Assembly: GCA_048859965.1 (NCBI GenBank)
Contig: JBLIZO010000049.1
Coordinates: 1-59,852, forward strand
Source of the DNA: Fluviibacter sp048859965
Lineage (GTDB): Bacteria > Pseudomonadota > Gammaproteobacteria > Burkholderiales > Rhodocyclaceae
Length of the DNA stretch: 59,852 nucleotides
Reading direction: 5' to 3'
Under the pieces are notes generated by a model. The model was given only the letters and a program-made list of their open reading frames with translations, was not told the origin of the DNA and did no database searches. The translations under genes were made by a program, and so were the position numbers. Shown here one piece after another: positions 36,017-44,432 of this stretch (position 1 is the first letter of the stretch; each line of letters opens with the position of its first letter).

Positions 36017-36110
36017 GATCCAAAATTGATAAAAAGCACAGAAAGTTACAGTTTCATAATAACCATTCTGCGTCTAGACGCATAAAATGCGACATCTTTG
36101 TTGCAAGCCC

Positions 36111-37493
36111 ATGACAAAAACCCGTTTTTTGCCTCTCGTCGCCTTGTTTTTCAGTCTCTTCTTGGGGGCTGTGGCACAGTCGTGCCTGGCGGCTTCATCG
36201 GTAGACGACGATCCGGTGGTCGAGGATGTCGCATCACAAGATGGCAAAACGGAAAACTTCAGCCTGCACGGCCAGGCAACCTACGTGCTGCAGTACAAGA
36301 ATCGATTCAATTCACCTTATGAAGGCACGAAGAGCATGCTCAGCACAGGCGACCAGGGCAAAAGCTATACGCTCACCATGACGCCGTTCATGGGCGCTCG
36401 ACTCTGGGAAGGTGCCGCCGTCTTCTACAATCCGGAAGCGGTCGAATCGATGGCGTTTTCGAATCTGAGCGGGTTAGGCGGTTTTACCAACGGCGAAATG
36501 CAGCGCGGCAGCAACGTGCCCATGAAGTTCTACAATGCCCGTTACTTCATTCAACAGACCTTCAGCTTCGGCGGCGGTCAGGCGTATGTAGAAAGCGGTC
36601 CCAACCAACTTGCAGGTTACGTCGATACACGCCGCCTGCGCATCACCTACGGTGGATTCTCTGCGCTGGACTACTTTGACAACAACAAATACAGCCATGA
36701 TCCGCGCACGCAGTTCCTGAACTGGTCGTTTATGACGATGGGCGCTTGGGATTTCCCCGCGAATGCCCGCGGTTACACCTACGGCGTCGTAGCCGAGTAT
36801 TTCGACGAGGGCTGGGCCGTCCGGCTCGGCCGTCTGGCCATGCCCAAGGAACCCAACTCGCTGCGTCTGGACTGGGGGCTTAACCAGCAGTATGGTGACC
36901 AGATTGAGTTCGAGCATGAACACACGATCGGTGGCCAACCCGGTGCTTTACGCTTTTTGCTCTTTCAGAATCGCGGCTGGATGGCCAGCTATTCGACCGC
37001 GATGAGTCTGGCGCCCGCTGACACACCGCCTGATATCCTGACATCGCGCAACAGCTATCAAAGCAAACGGGGCTACGGCATCAATCTGGAGCAGGCCATC
37101 ACTGACAAGGTTGGTCTCTTCGCACGCTGGAGCTGGAACGACGGCCAGACCGAAACCCAGGCCTTCACCGATATCGACCGGTCGCTCTCCGGTGGTGTGG
37201 TCGTCAATGGCGCCCACTGGGGTCGACCCAACGACACCTGGGGCGTCGCCGGTGCGCTGAACGGTATCGCCGGCTCACAGATCGCCTATTTATCCAATGG
37301 TGGTTCGACGATGTTTATCGGCGATGGCAAGCTGAACTATCGCAAAGAGCAGATTCTGGAAACGTATTACAGCTTCAATGTCTGCAAGGGCGCCTACCTC
37401 TCGGCCGATTATCAGTACATCGCAAATCCAGCCTATAACGCCGACCGCGGCCCGGTCAGCTTCTTCGGTCTGCGTGCACACATCGAACTCTAA
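36111..37493 (+). CDS. OprB-like carbohydrate porin (second)
   Basis: A 460-residue outer-membrane protein with a signal peptide of about 25 residues (ending QSCLA). The mature part resembles the OprB superfamily: FSLHGQATYVLQYKNRFNSP, QTFSFGGGQAYVESGPNQLA and GVFARW-like strands, ending in the aromatic-alternating FFGLRAHIEL with a terminal Leu. It has little similarity to the divergent neighbour beyond the fold, so it is not a recent duplicate. An upstream ATG at 36087 is possible, but 36111 gives the better signal peptide. Confidence 0.8.
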   Translation: MTKTRFLPLVALFFSLFLGAVAQSCLAASSVDDDPVVEDVASQDGKTENFSLHGQATYVLQYKNRFNSPYEGTKSMLSTGDQGKSYTLTMTPFMGARLWEGAAVFYNPEAVESMAFSNLSGLGGFTNGEMQRGSNVPMKFYNARYFIQQTFSFGGGQAYVESGPNQLAGYVDTRRLRITYGGFSALDYFDNNKYSHDPRTQFLNWSFMTMGAWDFPANARGYTYGVVAEYFDEGWAVRLGRLAMPKEPNSLRLDWGLNQQYGDQIEFEHEHTIGGQPGALRFLLFQNRGWMASYSTAMSLAPADTPPDILTSRNSYQSKRGYGINLEQAITDKVGLFARWSWNDGQTETQAFTDIDRSLSGGVVVNGAHWGRPNDTWGVAGALNGIAGSQIAYLSNGGSTMFIGDGKLNYRKEQILETYYSFNVCKGAYLSADYQYIANPAYNADRGPVSFFGLRAHIEL

Positions 37494-37522
37494 GATCGAC
37501 GCCACCCGCCAGCGATACGCCG

Positions 37523-37927
37523 TTACTCGGCAATCCAGATCCGGATAACCGGATCAACGCCGGCAATAAAGCGGCAGGTGATTTCAGCCTCTTCCCAGTT
37601 CTCCAGAAAACTGTACGCCCGTACGCGGCCTTCACCATGGATCCGCACCGTCCTGAAGTTTTTATCCTGCACGACGCCCTCGACGACATATCCGCCCTGC
37701 ACGGACTTGGAGGTGAAGCGCAGCTTATTGAACACCGCCGACGCATCCGTCTGTACGGTATCGCGGGCTGCCAATACGCAGCCCAGCAATTCCGGCCGTT
37801 TGCGGAACATTTCCTGCTCGGCGAACAACGCCTGATAGCGTTGGTTGTAGGTCGTCGGTACGCGACCGCCCGCCACTACCGTGGTTGTCAGCAAAACCAG
37901 CACGGCAATCAATATCGAGTGTTTCAC
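37523..37927 (-). CDS. Small exported protein, unknown function
   Basis: A 134-residue protein with an N-terminal signal or anchor (first 19 residues, ending VVAGG). The mature part has two Cys (LLGCVLAARD and EITCRF) that could form a disulfide, and alternating strands consistent with a small beta-rich fold. Its GTG start overlaps the stop of the PstS-like gene (GTGA), so it is translated with it. I do not recognise the family with confidence. Being third in a ppk2-pstS-like operon suggests a periplasmic role there. Confidence 0.75.
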   Translation of the reverse strand: MKHSILIAVLVLLTTTVVAGGRVPTTYNQRYQALFAEQEMFRKRPELLGCVLAARDTVQTDASAVFNKLRFTSKSVQGGYVVEGVVQDKNFRTVRIHGEGRVRAYSFLENWEEAEITCRFIAGVDPVIRIWIAE

Positions 37928-38967
37928 GAACCGTTTTTCCTGCGGGATGGCGGCCCGAATTGCTTGGTGGGCTGCATCTGATTCAGCGTGCCCGCGATAT
38001 CGTCATAACCCACCGAAATAAATCCAGTGGCCGGCGGCAATTTGGTCTGCAAGGCCTGTCGGAGCATTTGCACCGTCTCCAGGGCATCCGGCACATCCTC
38101 CGGAACCAGCTTCATCTGCCCGTGTATCACCGCCATAATCGGCCAAGCACCCGCACCCTTCATATTAACGGCCGCCGAGAAGTCACCGCGCACCTGCCCG
38201 AGATATGCGCTAAAGGCCCGGTTAAAGCTATCGTCGCCCGGCTTTACGAAAGCGCCTTGTACGTTCTGCAGCTGCACGGTTGGCAAATCGAAGCGTAATA
38301 CGTTACCCCAGGGCTGAAAGCCGATCGCACCCTCGGTCGATTGTAATTTCTTCATAGCGGCCATGGCATCCTTCTCGCCCGTGCCTAATGGCCAGATCAA
38401 CCCCGATCCCAGGCCAATCTGGTCACGCCAGGACGCTGACCCCGCCGCAAGGTAGCGCGTAAAATTCAGTGTCACGGCCGATCCATCGGATTGCGTCACA
38501 GGTGCAACCACGAGATGCGGCAATGCCAGCCCCGGGTTCAACGCGGCAATCCGCGCATCATCCCAATACGTTACCTCGCCCATGTAAATCGCCGCCAGAA
38601 CGGACGCATTGAGTCGTAACGCACCCGAGGGAATGCCCGGTAAATTCACTACGACAGCAACACCCGTGGCCAGCAATGGAAACTGCACCAAGCCATTACG
38701 GCGCAAGCGGTATTCGCTGAGCGGGTATTCCACCACCGCCATATCGTAGATGCCCACGAACAATTCGGTTGTCGATACCTCTTCCAATCCCTCTACATAG
38801 AACACACGAATTCCGGTCGTCGCCGAAAAAGCGTTGCCCCAATCGCGTATCGTTGCCGAGGCCATTGGCGTGCCAACAATATTGACCGTGGCTGAGGCTG
38901 TCACGGCAATGCCCCATAGCGCCGCCAGAAAAAGCAGCGAGAAAATACGGCGCAAGGTCCTGATCAT
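37924..38967 (-). CDS. PstS-like periplasmic binding protein, divergent
   Basis: A 347-residue substrate-binding protein with a signal peptide (about 26 residues, ending VTASA). The PstS fold is recognisable: LVQFPLLATGVAVVVNLPGI corresponds to the FPAIIGGVVPVINLAG region of PstS, and STEGAIGF matches. The phosphate pocket is changed: the conserved YRSDSSGTT becomes TQSDGSAVT, losing the Arg and the SGT, and the N-terminal GAGATFP is missing. It may bind another anion or act as a sensor. The frame extends 16 codons upstream from a TTG. It lies in an operon downstream of ppk2 by 35 bases. Confidence 0.85.
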   Translation of the reverse strand: MIRTLRRIFSLLFLAALWGIAVTASATVNIVGTPMASATIRDWGNAFSATTGIRVFYVEGLEEVSTTELFVGIYDMAVVEYPLSEYRLRRNGLVQFPLLATGVAVVVNLPGIPSGALRLNASVLAAIYMGEVTYWDDARIAALNPGLALPHLVVAPVTQSDGSAVTLNFTRYLAAGSASWRDQIGLGSGLIWPLGTGEKDAMAAMKKLQSTEGAIGFQPWGNVLRFDLPTVQLQNVQGAFVKPGDDSFNRAFSAYLGQVRGDFSAAVNMKGAGAWPIMAVIHGQMKLVPEDVPDALETVQMLRQALQTKLPPATGFISVGYDDIAGTLNQMQPTKQFGPPSRRKNGS

Positions 38968-39002
38968 GACAGATGCTACGCAGCAACGCAGCGCGCGACG
39001 AA

Positions 39003-39974
39003 TCAATCTTCCCAAGAGTAATGGTTAGGAATAATCATATCGTCCGGCACCGGATGACGCACGTAATCTGGATTGTGCTGGCGCTCAGGCAAAACGACCT
39101 CCGGATGCATAATTTCTTCGTACGGCACCTGCGACAGCAAATGACGGATACAGTTCAAACGTGCTGCCTTCTTGTCGTTACCGGGCACCACCCACCACGG
39201 CGCTTCCGGAATATTGGTCTTGTTCAGCATCTTTTCCTTGGCGTGGGTGTAGTCTTCCCAGCGCACACGGGACTGCAGATCCATTGGGCTCAGCTTCCAC
39301 TGTTTGAGTGGGTCATTGATCCGGCTCAGGAACCGGGCATGCTGCTCGTCATCGTTAATCGAGAACCAGTATTTGACGAGCTTGATCCCCGAGCGCACCA
39401 GCATGCGCTCGAACTCCGGCGTAGATCGGAAAAACTCTTTGTACTCGTCGTCACTACAAAATCCCATCACATGCTCGACACCCGCGCGGTTGTACCAACT
39501 GCGGTCGAACAACACGATCTCACCGGCAGCCGGAAAATGCGGTACATAACGCTGAAAATACCACTGGGTCTTCTCACGGTCACTGGGCGCCGGCAACGCC
39601 ACCGTACGCACCACGCGCGGATTCAAACGTTGCGTAATGCGCTTGATGACGCCCCCCTTGCCCGCTGCATCACGACCTTCAAAAAGAATAATCATGCGAT
39701 AGCCTGTATGCGCCACCCAATCCTGCAACTTGACGAGTTCGCCCTGTAAACGCAGCAACTCCTTGAAATATTCCCGACGCTGCAGCAACGCCTTGTTTTT
39801 ACCCTTCCGCTTCTTACCGACCTCGTCATCGAAACGCAGATCGTCGAGTTCCATCTCCAACTCTTCATCAAAGCTGTCGAGCATGTCGCGCTCCAGGCGA
39901 CGATATAACTCAGCGACCGATTCGGCTTCACGAACTTTGGATTTTGGTTTCGTTTCGATTTTCTTTTTGGTCAT
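39003..39974 (-). CDS. ppk2: Polyphosphate kinase 2 (second copy)
   Basis: A 323-residue PPK2 with Walker A GRDAAGKGG (about residues 99-107) and LFDRSWYNRAGVEHVMGF (about 154-171). The SPMDLQSRVRWEDYTHAKE segment near the C-terminus is standard. It lacks the long K/A tail of the first copy but has an acidic region (LDSFDEELEMELDDLRFDDE). The ATG at 39974 has GGAG nine bases upstream; one two codons earlier is possible. It heads an operon with the PstS-like gene and the small exported protein. Nucleotide preference cannot be told from sequence. Confidence 0.93.
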   Translation of the reverse strand: MTKKKIETKPKSKVREAESVAELYRRLERDMLDSFDEELEMELDDLRFDDEVGKKRKGKNKALLQRREYFKELLRLQGELVKLQDWVAHTGYRMIILFEGRDAAGKGGVIKRITQRLNPRVVRTVALPAPSDREKTQWYFQRYVPHFPAAGEIVLFDRSWYNRAGVEHVMGFCSDDEYKEFFRSTPEFERMLVRSGIKLVKYWFSINDDEQHARFLSRINDPLKQWKLSPMDLQSRVRWEDYTHAKEKMLNKTNIPEAPWWVVPGNDKKAARLNCIRHLLSQVPYEEIMHPEVVLPERQHNPDYVRHPVPDDMIIPNHYSWED

Positions 39975-40149
39975 CAGCATCAACTCCGCAATACGGCTTC
40001 GCCTGGCATCGGCGATACCGGCACCCAGGATCTCAGGATGCCACAGCATACCGTCAGCACCCCGTAGACTATATTAAGACTTTATTACAAAACACCGGCC
40101 TATGTCTTCGGCAATCGACAAGCCCGTGTGACACACATAGAATGTGATC

Positions 40150-40545
40150 ATGACAAAAGCAAAAGTAAACTACGACTGTAGCGAATGCCCCGGTTACTGC
40201 TGCAGCTACCCACGAATCGTCGTAACGAAACGCGACATTGCCCGCTTGGCGAAGCACTTCAATCTCAGCGTTGACGCTGCCAAAGTCGCCTTCACGCGTG
40301 ATTACGAATTCACCGAAGGCCACCCGGACGATCACGTGAAGGAACGCATCCTCCGCCACCGACCAGACGACATCTATAAATCGACGTGCCAGTTTCTGGA
40401 TCCGGAACACCGTCGCTGCACCATTTACGAAGCGCGTCCGTCGGTCTGCCGGGATTTTCCTAACGGCAAAAAATGCGGTTATTACAGCTTCATCAAGTTC
40501 GAGCGCAAACACCAGGGCGACGACGACTTTATCCCCAGCGCCTGA
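40150..40545 (+). CDS. YkgJ-family cysteine-cluster protein
   Basis: A 131-residue protein of the YkgJ/UPF0153 zinc- or iron-chelating family. The cysteine pattern is complete: CSECPGYCCSYPRIVVT at the start, CQFLDPEHRRCTIYEARPSVCRDFP in the second half, then KKCGYYSF. The Y-E-x-R-P-x-x-C stretch is the family signature. Function is unknown; metal binding is likely. It is divergent from the second ppk2, with 175 bases between them, and 26 bases upstream of the next gene. Confidence 0.88.
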   Translation: MTKAKVNYDCSECPGYCCSYPRIVVTKRDIARLAKHFNLSVDAAKVAFTRDYEFTEGHPDDHVKERILRHRPDDIYKSTCQFLDPEHRRCTIYEARPSVCRDFPNGKKCGYYSFIKFERKHQGDDDFIPSA

Positions 40546-40571
40546 AACCAACATTATCAGAGGTCTTCACC

Positions 40572-40907
40572 ATGAACGAAATGATCGTCAGCACCATGAA
40601 CTTTGGCTTCCCCATGATCACCATGTGGCTGCTGATGATTCTGGGTGTGGCACTCTATTTCATGCCGACCATCGTTGCCGGCAACCGCCACCACAACAGT
40701 GTCTTTCTGATTCTGATTCTGAACGTACTGATTGGTTGGACGATGCTGGGTTGGCTGTTACTGCTGATCTGGGCCTGCTTCGGCGACCAGCACACGACCT
40801 GGGCTCGCCCCGTTGAAAAGAAGTGCCCCTACTGCGCCGAGTACATCAAGGCTGAAGCCATCAAGTGTCGGCATTGCGGCTCGGATCTAACCAAAACCGC
40901 GCAGTAA
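40572..40907 (+). CDS. Superinfection-immunity-like membrane protein with zinc ribbon
   Basis: A 111-residue protein. Two hydrophobic segments (about 10-35 and 42-66) resemble the superinfection-immunity family named after T4 Imm: ALYFMPTIVAGNRHH, then LNVLIGWTMLGWLLLLIWAC. A C-terminal zinc ribbon follows, CPYCAEYIKAEAIKCRHCG (Cys-x2-Cys-x10-Cys-x2-Cys). GAGG precedes the ATG. These two-domain proteins are common in bacterial chromosomes and are not proof of a phage defence role. It is the last gene before the island at 40951. Confidence 0.82.
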   Translation: MNEMIVSTMNFGFPMITMWLLMILGVALYFMPTIVAGNRHHNSVFLILILNVLIGWTMLGWLLLLIWACFGDQHTTWARPVEKKCPYCAEYIKAEAIKCRHCGSDLTKTAQ

Positions 40908-40950
40908 GCCACAAGACGAATTGCTGTTCAAATGATCGCCCGGTGAATCT

Positions 40951-40964
40951 GCAGAATTGAACTG
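40951..40964. repeat. Left att-like repeat of the island
   Basis: The 14-mer GCAGAATTGAACTG is identical to 45212-45225 inside the tRNA-Met T-arm. GGTGA lies a few bases to its left, as in the tRNA 3' end, so this may be a decayed copy of the displaced tRNA end. Confidence 0.65.
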
Positions 40965-41053
40965 AAAAATCAATGTTCTCATTACCCCTTTTCGGTATGA
41001 TCGTACCTAAAAGCGGTATTCAGATCTGGGCACTGCCAAAGACCATTCAAAAT

Positions 41054-42376
41054 TCATGAGGCCGCTTTTAGAAACCGGGCCGCCTGCTTACGCACCCCAT
41101 CAAAAATCGTCTCAGCCAACGTAACTGGATATTCTTTCGGCAGCTGGATCATGACACTCGCAATGGCATCATCAACGCTACCCGCCATTTCTAGCATCAA
41201 CTCCCAGACACTAGGCACACCACAATCCTTGGCCAGCTGCTTCCAGTGGCGCGTATGTATTTCAGATACACGGTAGTGTGTGTTCTTACCACGTAACGCC
41301 ATTGCCATTTTCGCGTCTTGCATCGGCAAGTGATTGGGCCCACTGCCGATAATTGGCCACGCCGACAGCACATCGTAAATCGGTGTCATCTCGTATTGGT
41401 CTTGAGCATGCAGCCTGACGGAAAAATTCTTGGCATGACCATCAATGGCTGCTAGCAACCAGAATGCAAACTGCGCCATCACAAAAATGGTTCTATCCAG
41501 ATCCGCTGTCTGACTCCCCTGCAGTATCTGTAATGCGGCACGAATGCCCGGCCCGCCTGCCGATTCATACTTATTATCTGGAGCAATGCCCAGCACCTGA
41601 CAGAAATCTTCCTGCGGCAATCGCGCCAGCCAACGCGGCTTACCAGGGCGTGCTGGCACCCAACGTCTATCAAACCGTTCTACGATCAACGCCTTCTGAT
41701 CATCAAATTGACCAATCTCTGCCGATGCTACCGGCAACCCCAACGCAGCAAGAAACTTCAGGCACAACCATTCGTTCTCTACTGAATGCCGCAGATCAAA
41801 CTGATAGCCCCCCACCAAGCCCAGTGGCAGCTTAAATATATGGGATGTGGGCGTTGCCCCAGTTGGAATGCACCACTGCTTACCCACTTTCAACAATGCT
41901 GTCTTTTCTTGCGCACCTGCGATGGATATCCTGAAATCGGGATGAGTATCCGTTACATAACCGGGCAGTGTTGGCACCATCCGCAACTGTGCCACCACAC
42001 CCGCTTCATCCAGCGCTTCATAGCTCACACGATCAAACCCCCCTGGCTCCGATCCTATCGGAAGCAATTGCACGGCGCCGACACAGTCCCGGCCGATTGC
42101 TTCCAACAGATCAAATGCACGGTCAGACCTCGTGCCATAACGCGCCTTCAAGCGCTTACGTATCCGCTCGCTATCGGGCAGCAAGTTATCAAAATAGTGT
42201 GCAACCACTGCACCACGAATTTCTGCTGAGGCGCTAAGCGGGAGAGACAGTGACAATGAGCGACAGGCTGGCGATTTCAGCCAATCGGCATCGTAAGCGA
42301 AACGGTGCGAATCGCCCCGCCCGTAGGACCAGATGCCCACAAGTACCCCATTCATCCAGACATTGAGTGAACGCAT
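41054..42376 (-). CDS. hipA: HipA-type serine/threonine kinase toxin
   Basis: A 440-residue HipA kinase; in E. coli it phosphorylates glutamyl-tRNA synthetase and causes persistence. The N-terminal subdomain has HYFDNLLPDSERIRKRL. The regulatory Ser loop FRISIAGAQEKTALLK (near residue 150) matches E. coli Ser150. The catalytic Asp is in AAIDGHAKNFSV and the metal Asp in MTPIYDVLSAWP. All are intact, so the kinase looks active. The ATG overlaps the hipB stop (TGATG). In-frame GTG and TTG codons lie just upstream but inside hipB. Confidence 0.93.
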   Translation of the reverse strand: MRSLNVWMNGVLVGIWSYGRGDSHRFAYDADWLKSPACRSLSLSLPLSASAEIRGAVVAHYFDNLLPDSERIRKRLKARYGTRSDRAFDLLEAIGRDCVGAVQLLPIGSEPGGFDRVSYEALDEAGVVAQLRMVPTLPGYVTDTHPDFRISIAGAQEKTALLKVGKQWCIPTGATPTSHIFKLPLGLVGGYQFDLRHSVENEWLCLKFLAALGLPVASAEIGQFDDQKALIVERFDRRWVPARPGKPRWLARLPQEDFCQVLGIAPDNKYESAGGPGIRAALQILQGSQTADLDRTIFVMAQFAFWLLAAIDGHAKNFSVRLHAQDQYEMTPIYDVLSAWPIIGSGPNHLPMQDAKMAMALRGKNTHYRVSEIHTRHWKQLAKDCGVPSVWELMLEMAGSVDDAIASVMIQLPKEYPVTLAETIFDGVRKQAARFLKAAS

Positions 42377-42690
42377 CACCAATCCTCATTACTCAGAGTC
42401 GAACGATCTTGCTCCGCCTTGAGTTCAGCCAGCGTCTTCGGCCTCTTGCCAGTTGGTACAGGTACGGTTTCTGCCGCTTCACTCCTCAACACCATGCGAG
42501 CATCCAATGCAGCCAAAACCTTCAGAAGGCTCTCTAGACTGACTTTGCCCGGATTCCTCTCAATATCCGCAACACGCGACTGCGTTACACCCAAATGCAT
42601 CGCCAGCTGCGCCTGAGTCAGGCCACGAGACTTTCTAAAAGCCTTAAGATGCTGCGCCAGTTGCTCTGCGAAATTGATTGGGTAGTCCAT
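42376..42690 (-). CDS. hipB: HipB-type antitoxin repressor
   Basis: A 104-residue XRE-family regulator that neutralises HipA and represses the operon. The helix-turn-helix is GLTQAQLAMHLGVTQSRVADIE (about residues 23-44), followed by a dimerisation helix and an acidic, flexible C-terminus (STLSNEDW) like the HipB tail that controls stability. It is cotranscribed with hipA. A palindrome five bases upstream of its start is the likely operator. Confidence 0.92.
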   Translation of the reverse strand: MDYPINFAEQLAQHLKAFRKSRGLTQAQLAMHLGVTQSRVADIERNPGKVSLESLLKVLAALDARMVLRSEAAETVPVPTGKRPKTLAELKAEQDRSTLSNEDW

Positions 42691-42694
42691 ATCT

Positions 42695-42718
42695 GTTTAT
42701 CTTCCAAAGCCGATAAAC
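42695..42718 (-). promoter_or_regulatory. Candidate HipB operator
   Basis: GTTTATC and GATAAAC form a perfect 7-base inverted repeat with a 10-base spacer, right before hipB. E. coli HipB recognises TATCC-N8-GGATA, similar in its TATC/GATA cores. Read on the hipB strand, a TTTGCA and TATATA-type promoter lies just upstream. Confidence 0.6.
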
Positions 42719-43346
42719 CGAATATATAACCCATAGACTATAAATGCAAATTATTTGTTTTAGGCGATAAAAACTACCCATATTTGTTGCACTGCACTTC
42801 GGTTCTTAACTGCAGAATTTTCGGCCTTTTTTCGCCCAAAAATCAGTCAGTTCAGTGTTGCGTTTTTGCCACGAAAGGTCAACGTTCTCAACACTACTTT
42901 TGGGCTAGGTTTGACGTCAGCATCACTGCCTTTAGCATCACCCCAAGCCTTCACGCCCAAAGAGCCATTAATCACTTGATTTCCGTTGCCGGTTGGCCCA
43001 ACATTAACGACATGAAGGAAGCCAATCGATCTCTTACACAAAAGACGAGCTTGATGGCAGCCAAGAAGGTTCGCCAAGATAAGGCTCGTGCCTTGCTCCG
43101 ATCTGGCCAAAAGTCTCAGGAAAGCATGTTCCTGATCCAACCCTCGACATTCAGAGAGATTAAAGTCACCCATTGCGTGCTGAGCTTTGATTAAAAGGCA
43201 GGCGCTAATCAGCACAAAACTCCATAGACAGGGTCTTGGATTACTTTCCTCTGAATCTGCTCTTGGCATCTAAACGTGCTGACACTTAATCTAACCAGAA
43301 ATCTTGCCATTTTTGGGTAGATCACCAATAATCCATTAGAAATCAT
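42719..43346. other. Gap between hipB and fic
   Basis: About 630 bases of AT-rich sequence without a convincing gene. It includes the hipB promoter region. Two overlapping open frames on opposite strands lack ribosome-binding sites. A short stretch at 43054-43194 (MAAKKVRQDKARALLRSGQK at its start, 46 codons) reads like a possible protein fragment and could be a small gene or a relic. Confidence 0.5.
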
Positions 43347-44366
43347 ATGGATAATCTAACCAACCAGTCTCTACTCGAATTTGTATCCGGCTTTCCCCAA
43401 GGGGTGTCGGCGGGTGAGATTGAGCGCGAATTCAAAGCACCGCGTACCTCGCTCAACCGCCGCCTTAGAGAACTGATCGGCACAAAGCAGCTGATCGTTA
43501 CCGGCAAGGGGCCAGCAACGCGCTATCACAGCGCCGACTCGCTCTCTTCATTACGAGCCTACTTTGCCAAACCACACACGGAGCGGACACAAGCCCCTTA
43601 CGACGAAGCTAGGTTGGCGCCTCTACCTGCGCTGAGCACTGAAACAGAACAGAAATTCTCAGGCCTTCCCCAGTACATACTAGACAAGCGAGAGCTCAGT
43701 AAATTTCTGATTGACTTCTCGTGTGCATCATCGGCACTCGAAGGCGGCACCTACTCACTTCTGGACACACAGGCGCTCATTGAGTATGGAGAAAAAGCCG
43801 CTGACAAACCTCTGCGAGACGCTTTTCTGGTTCTCAACCATAAAGTGGCTTTCGAGTACCTTTACGATCATATGGAACTCGATTCCATATACAAAGTACA
43901 AGATCTGCTCACCAGTGACCACGACATCCCTGAATTAGAGGATGCGCCGCACTTTCTCGCGAAGGCTGATCGAGGCGTCGTACGAGAACACAGTGATGTC
44001 GATATACGTCTAAGCACTTACTTGCCGCCATTTAGGCCAGGAACCGGCTATCTTCAGCAGATGCTCGACAAGGTTCTCAAGACTGCGGATGCGATTGATC
44101 ACCCTATCCAAGCATGCTTTTACCTCTTGTCCCGCATTGCGTATCTGCAGCCCTTCAAAGATGGCAATAAGCGTAGTGCACGAGCCATCTGCAACGTTCC
44201 CTTAATCAAAGCAAAGCTCCCGCCTATCTCCTTCGTAGACTTCGGCAAACAAGACTACTTGGTTTCCATGCTGGCATTCTACGAATTGGGTGACACCCGG
44301 CTTTTGGAACGCTGTTTTGTTGAGGCTTACACCAAGTCAACCACGCGGTTAAGTCCGAAACGTTGA
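43347..44366 (+). CDS. Fic family protein with altered catalytic motif
   Basis: A 339-residue protein with an N-terminal winged helix (about 5-60) and a Fic domain, the fold that transfers AMP or other groups to hydroxyl side chains. The inhibitory-helix motif is intact: Ser128-x3-Glu132-Gly133. The Fic motif reads QPFKDGNKRSAR (268-279), so Gln268 replaces the catalytic His, while the rest of the anion-binding nest is kept. The N-terminal winged helix suggests DNA binding. The protein is either catalytically inactive or works differently. It stands alone, with no obvious antitoxin. Confidence 0.88.
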   Translation: MDNLTNQSLLEFVSGFPQGVSAGEIEREFKAPRTSLNRRLRELIGTKQLIVTGKGPATRYHSADSLSSLRAYFAKPHTERTQAPYDEARLAPLPALSTETEQKFSGLPQYILDKRELSKFLIDFSCASSALEGGTYSLLDTQALIEYGEKAADKPLRDAFLVLNHKVAFEYLYDHMELDSIYKVQDLLTSDHDIPELEDAPHFLAKADRGVVREHSDVDIRLSTYLPPFRPGTGYLQQMLDKVLKTADAIDHPIQACFYLLSRIAYLQPFKDGNKRSARAICNVPLIKAKLPPISFVDFGKQDYLVSMLAFYELGDTRLLERCFVEAYTKSTTRLSPKR

Positions 44367-44432
44367 TTCAAAGCCTAAATTGCATCAGGCCACAAACCAA
44401 TCGAAGCATTAAGGAGCCATCCAAAAAGCCAC

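Noticed and set aside
38957..38967. PHO half-site CTGTCAT overlapping the PstS-like start
   Set aside because: A lone heptamer with no partner 11 bases away; it lies at a start codon inside an operon.
42847..43269. 140-codon frame on the minus strand in the hipB-fic gap
   Set aside because: No ribosome-binding site, no recognisable domain, and composition unlike a folded protein; it overlaps another doubtful frame on the plus strand.
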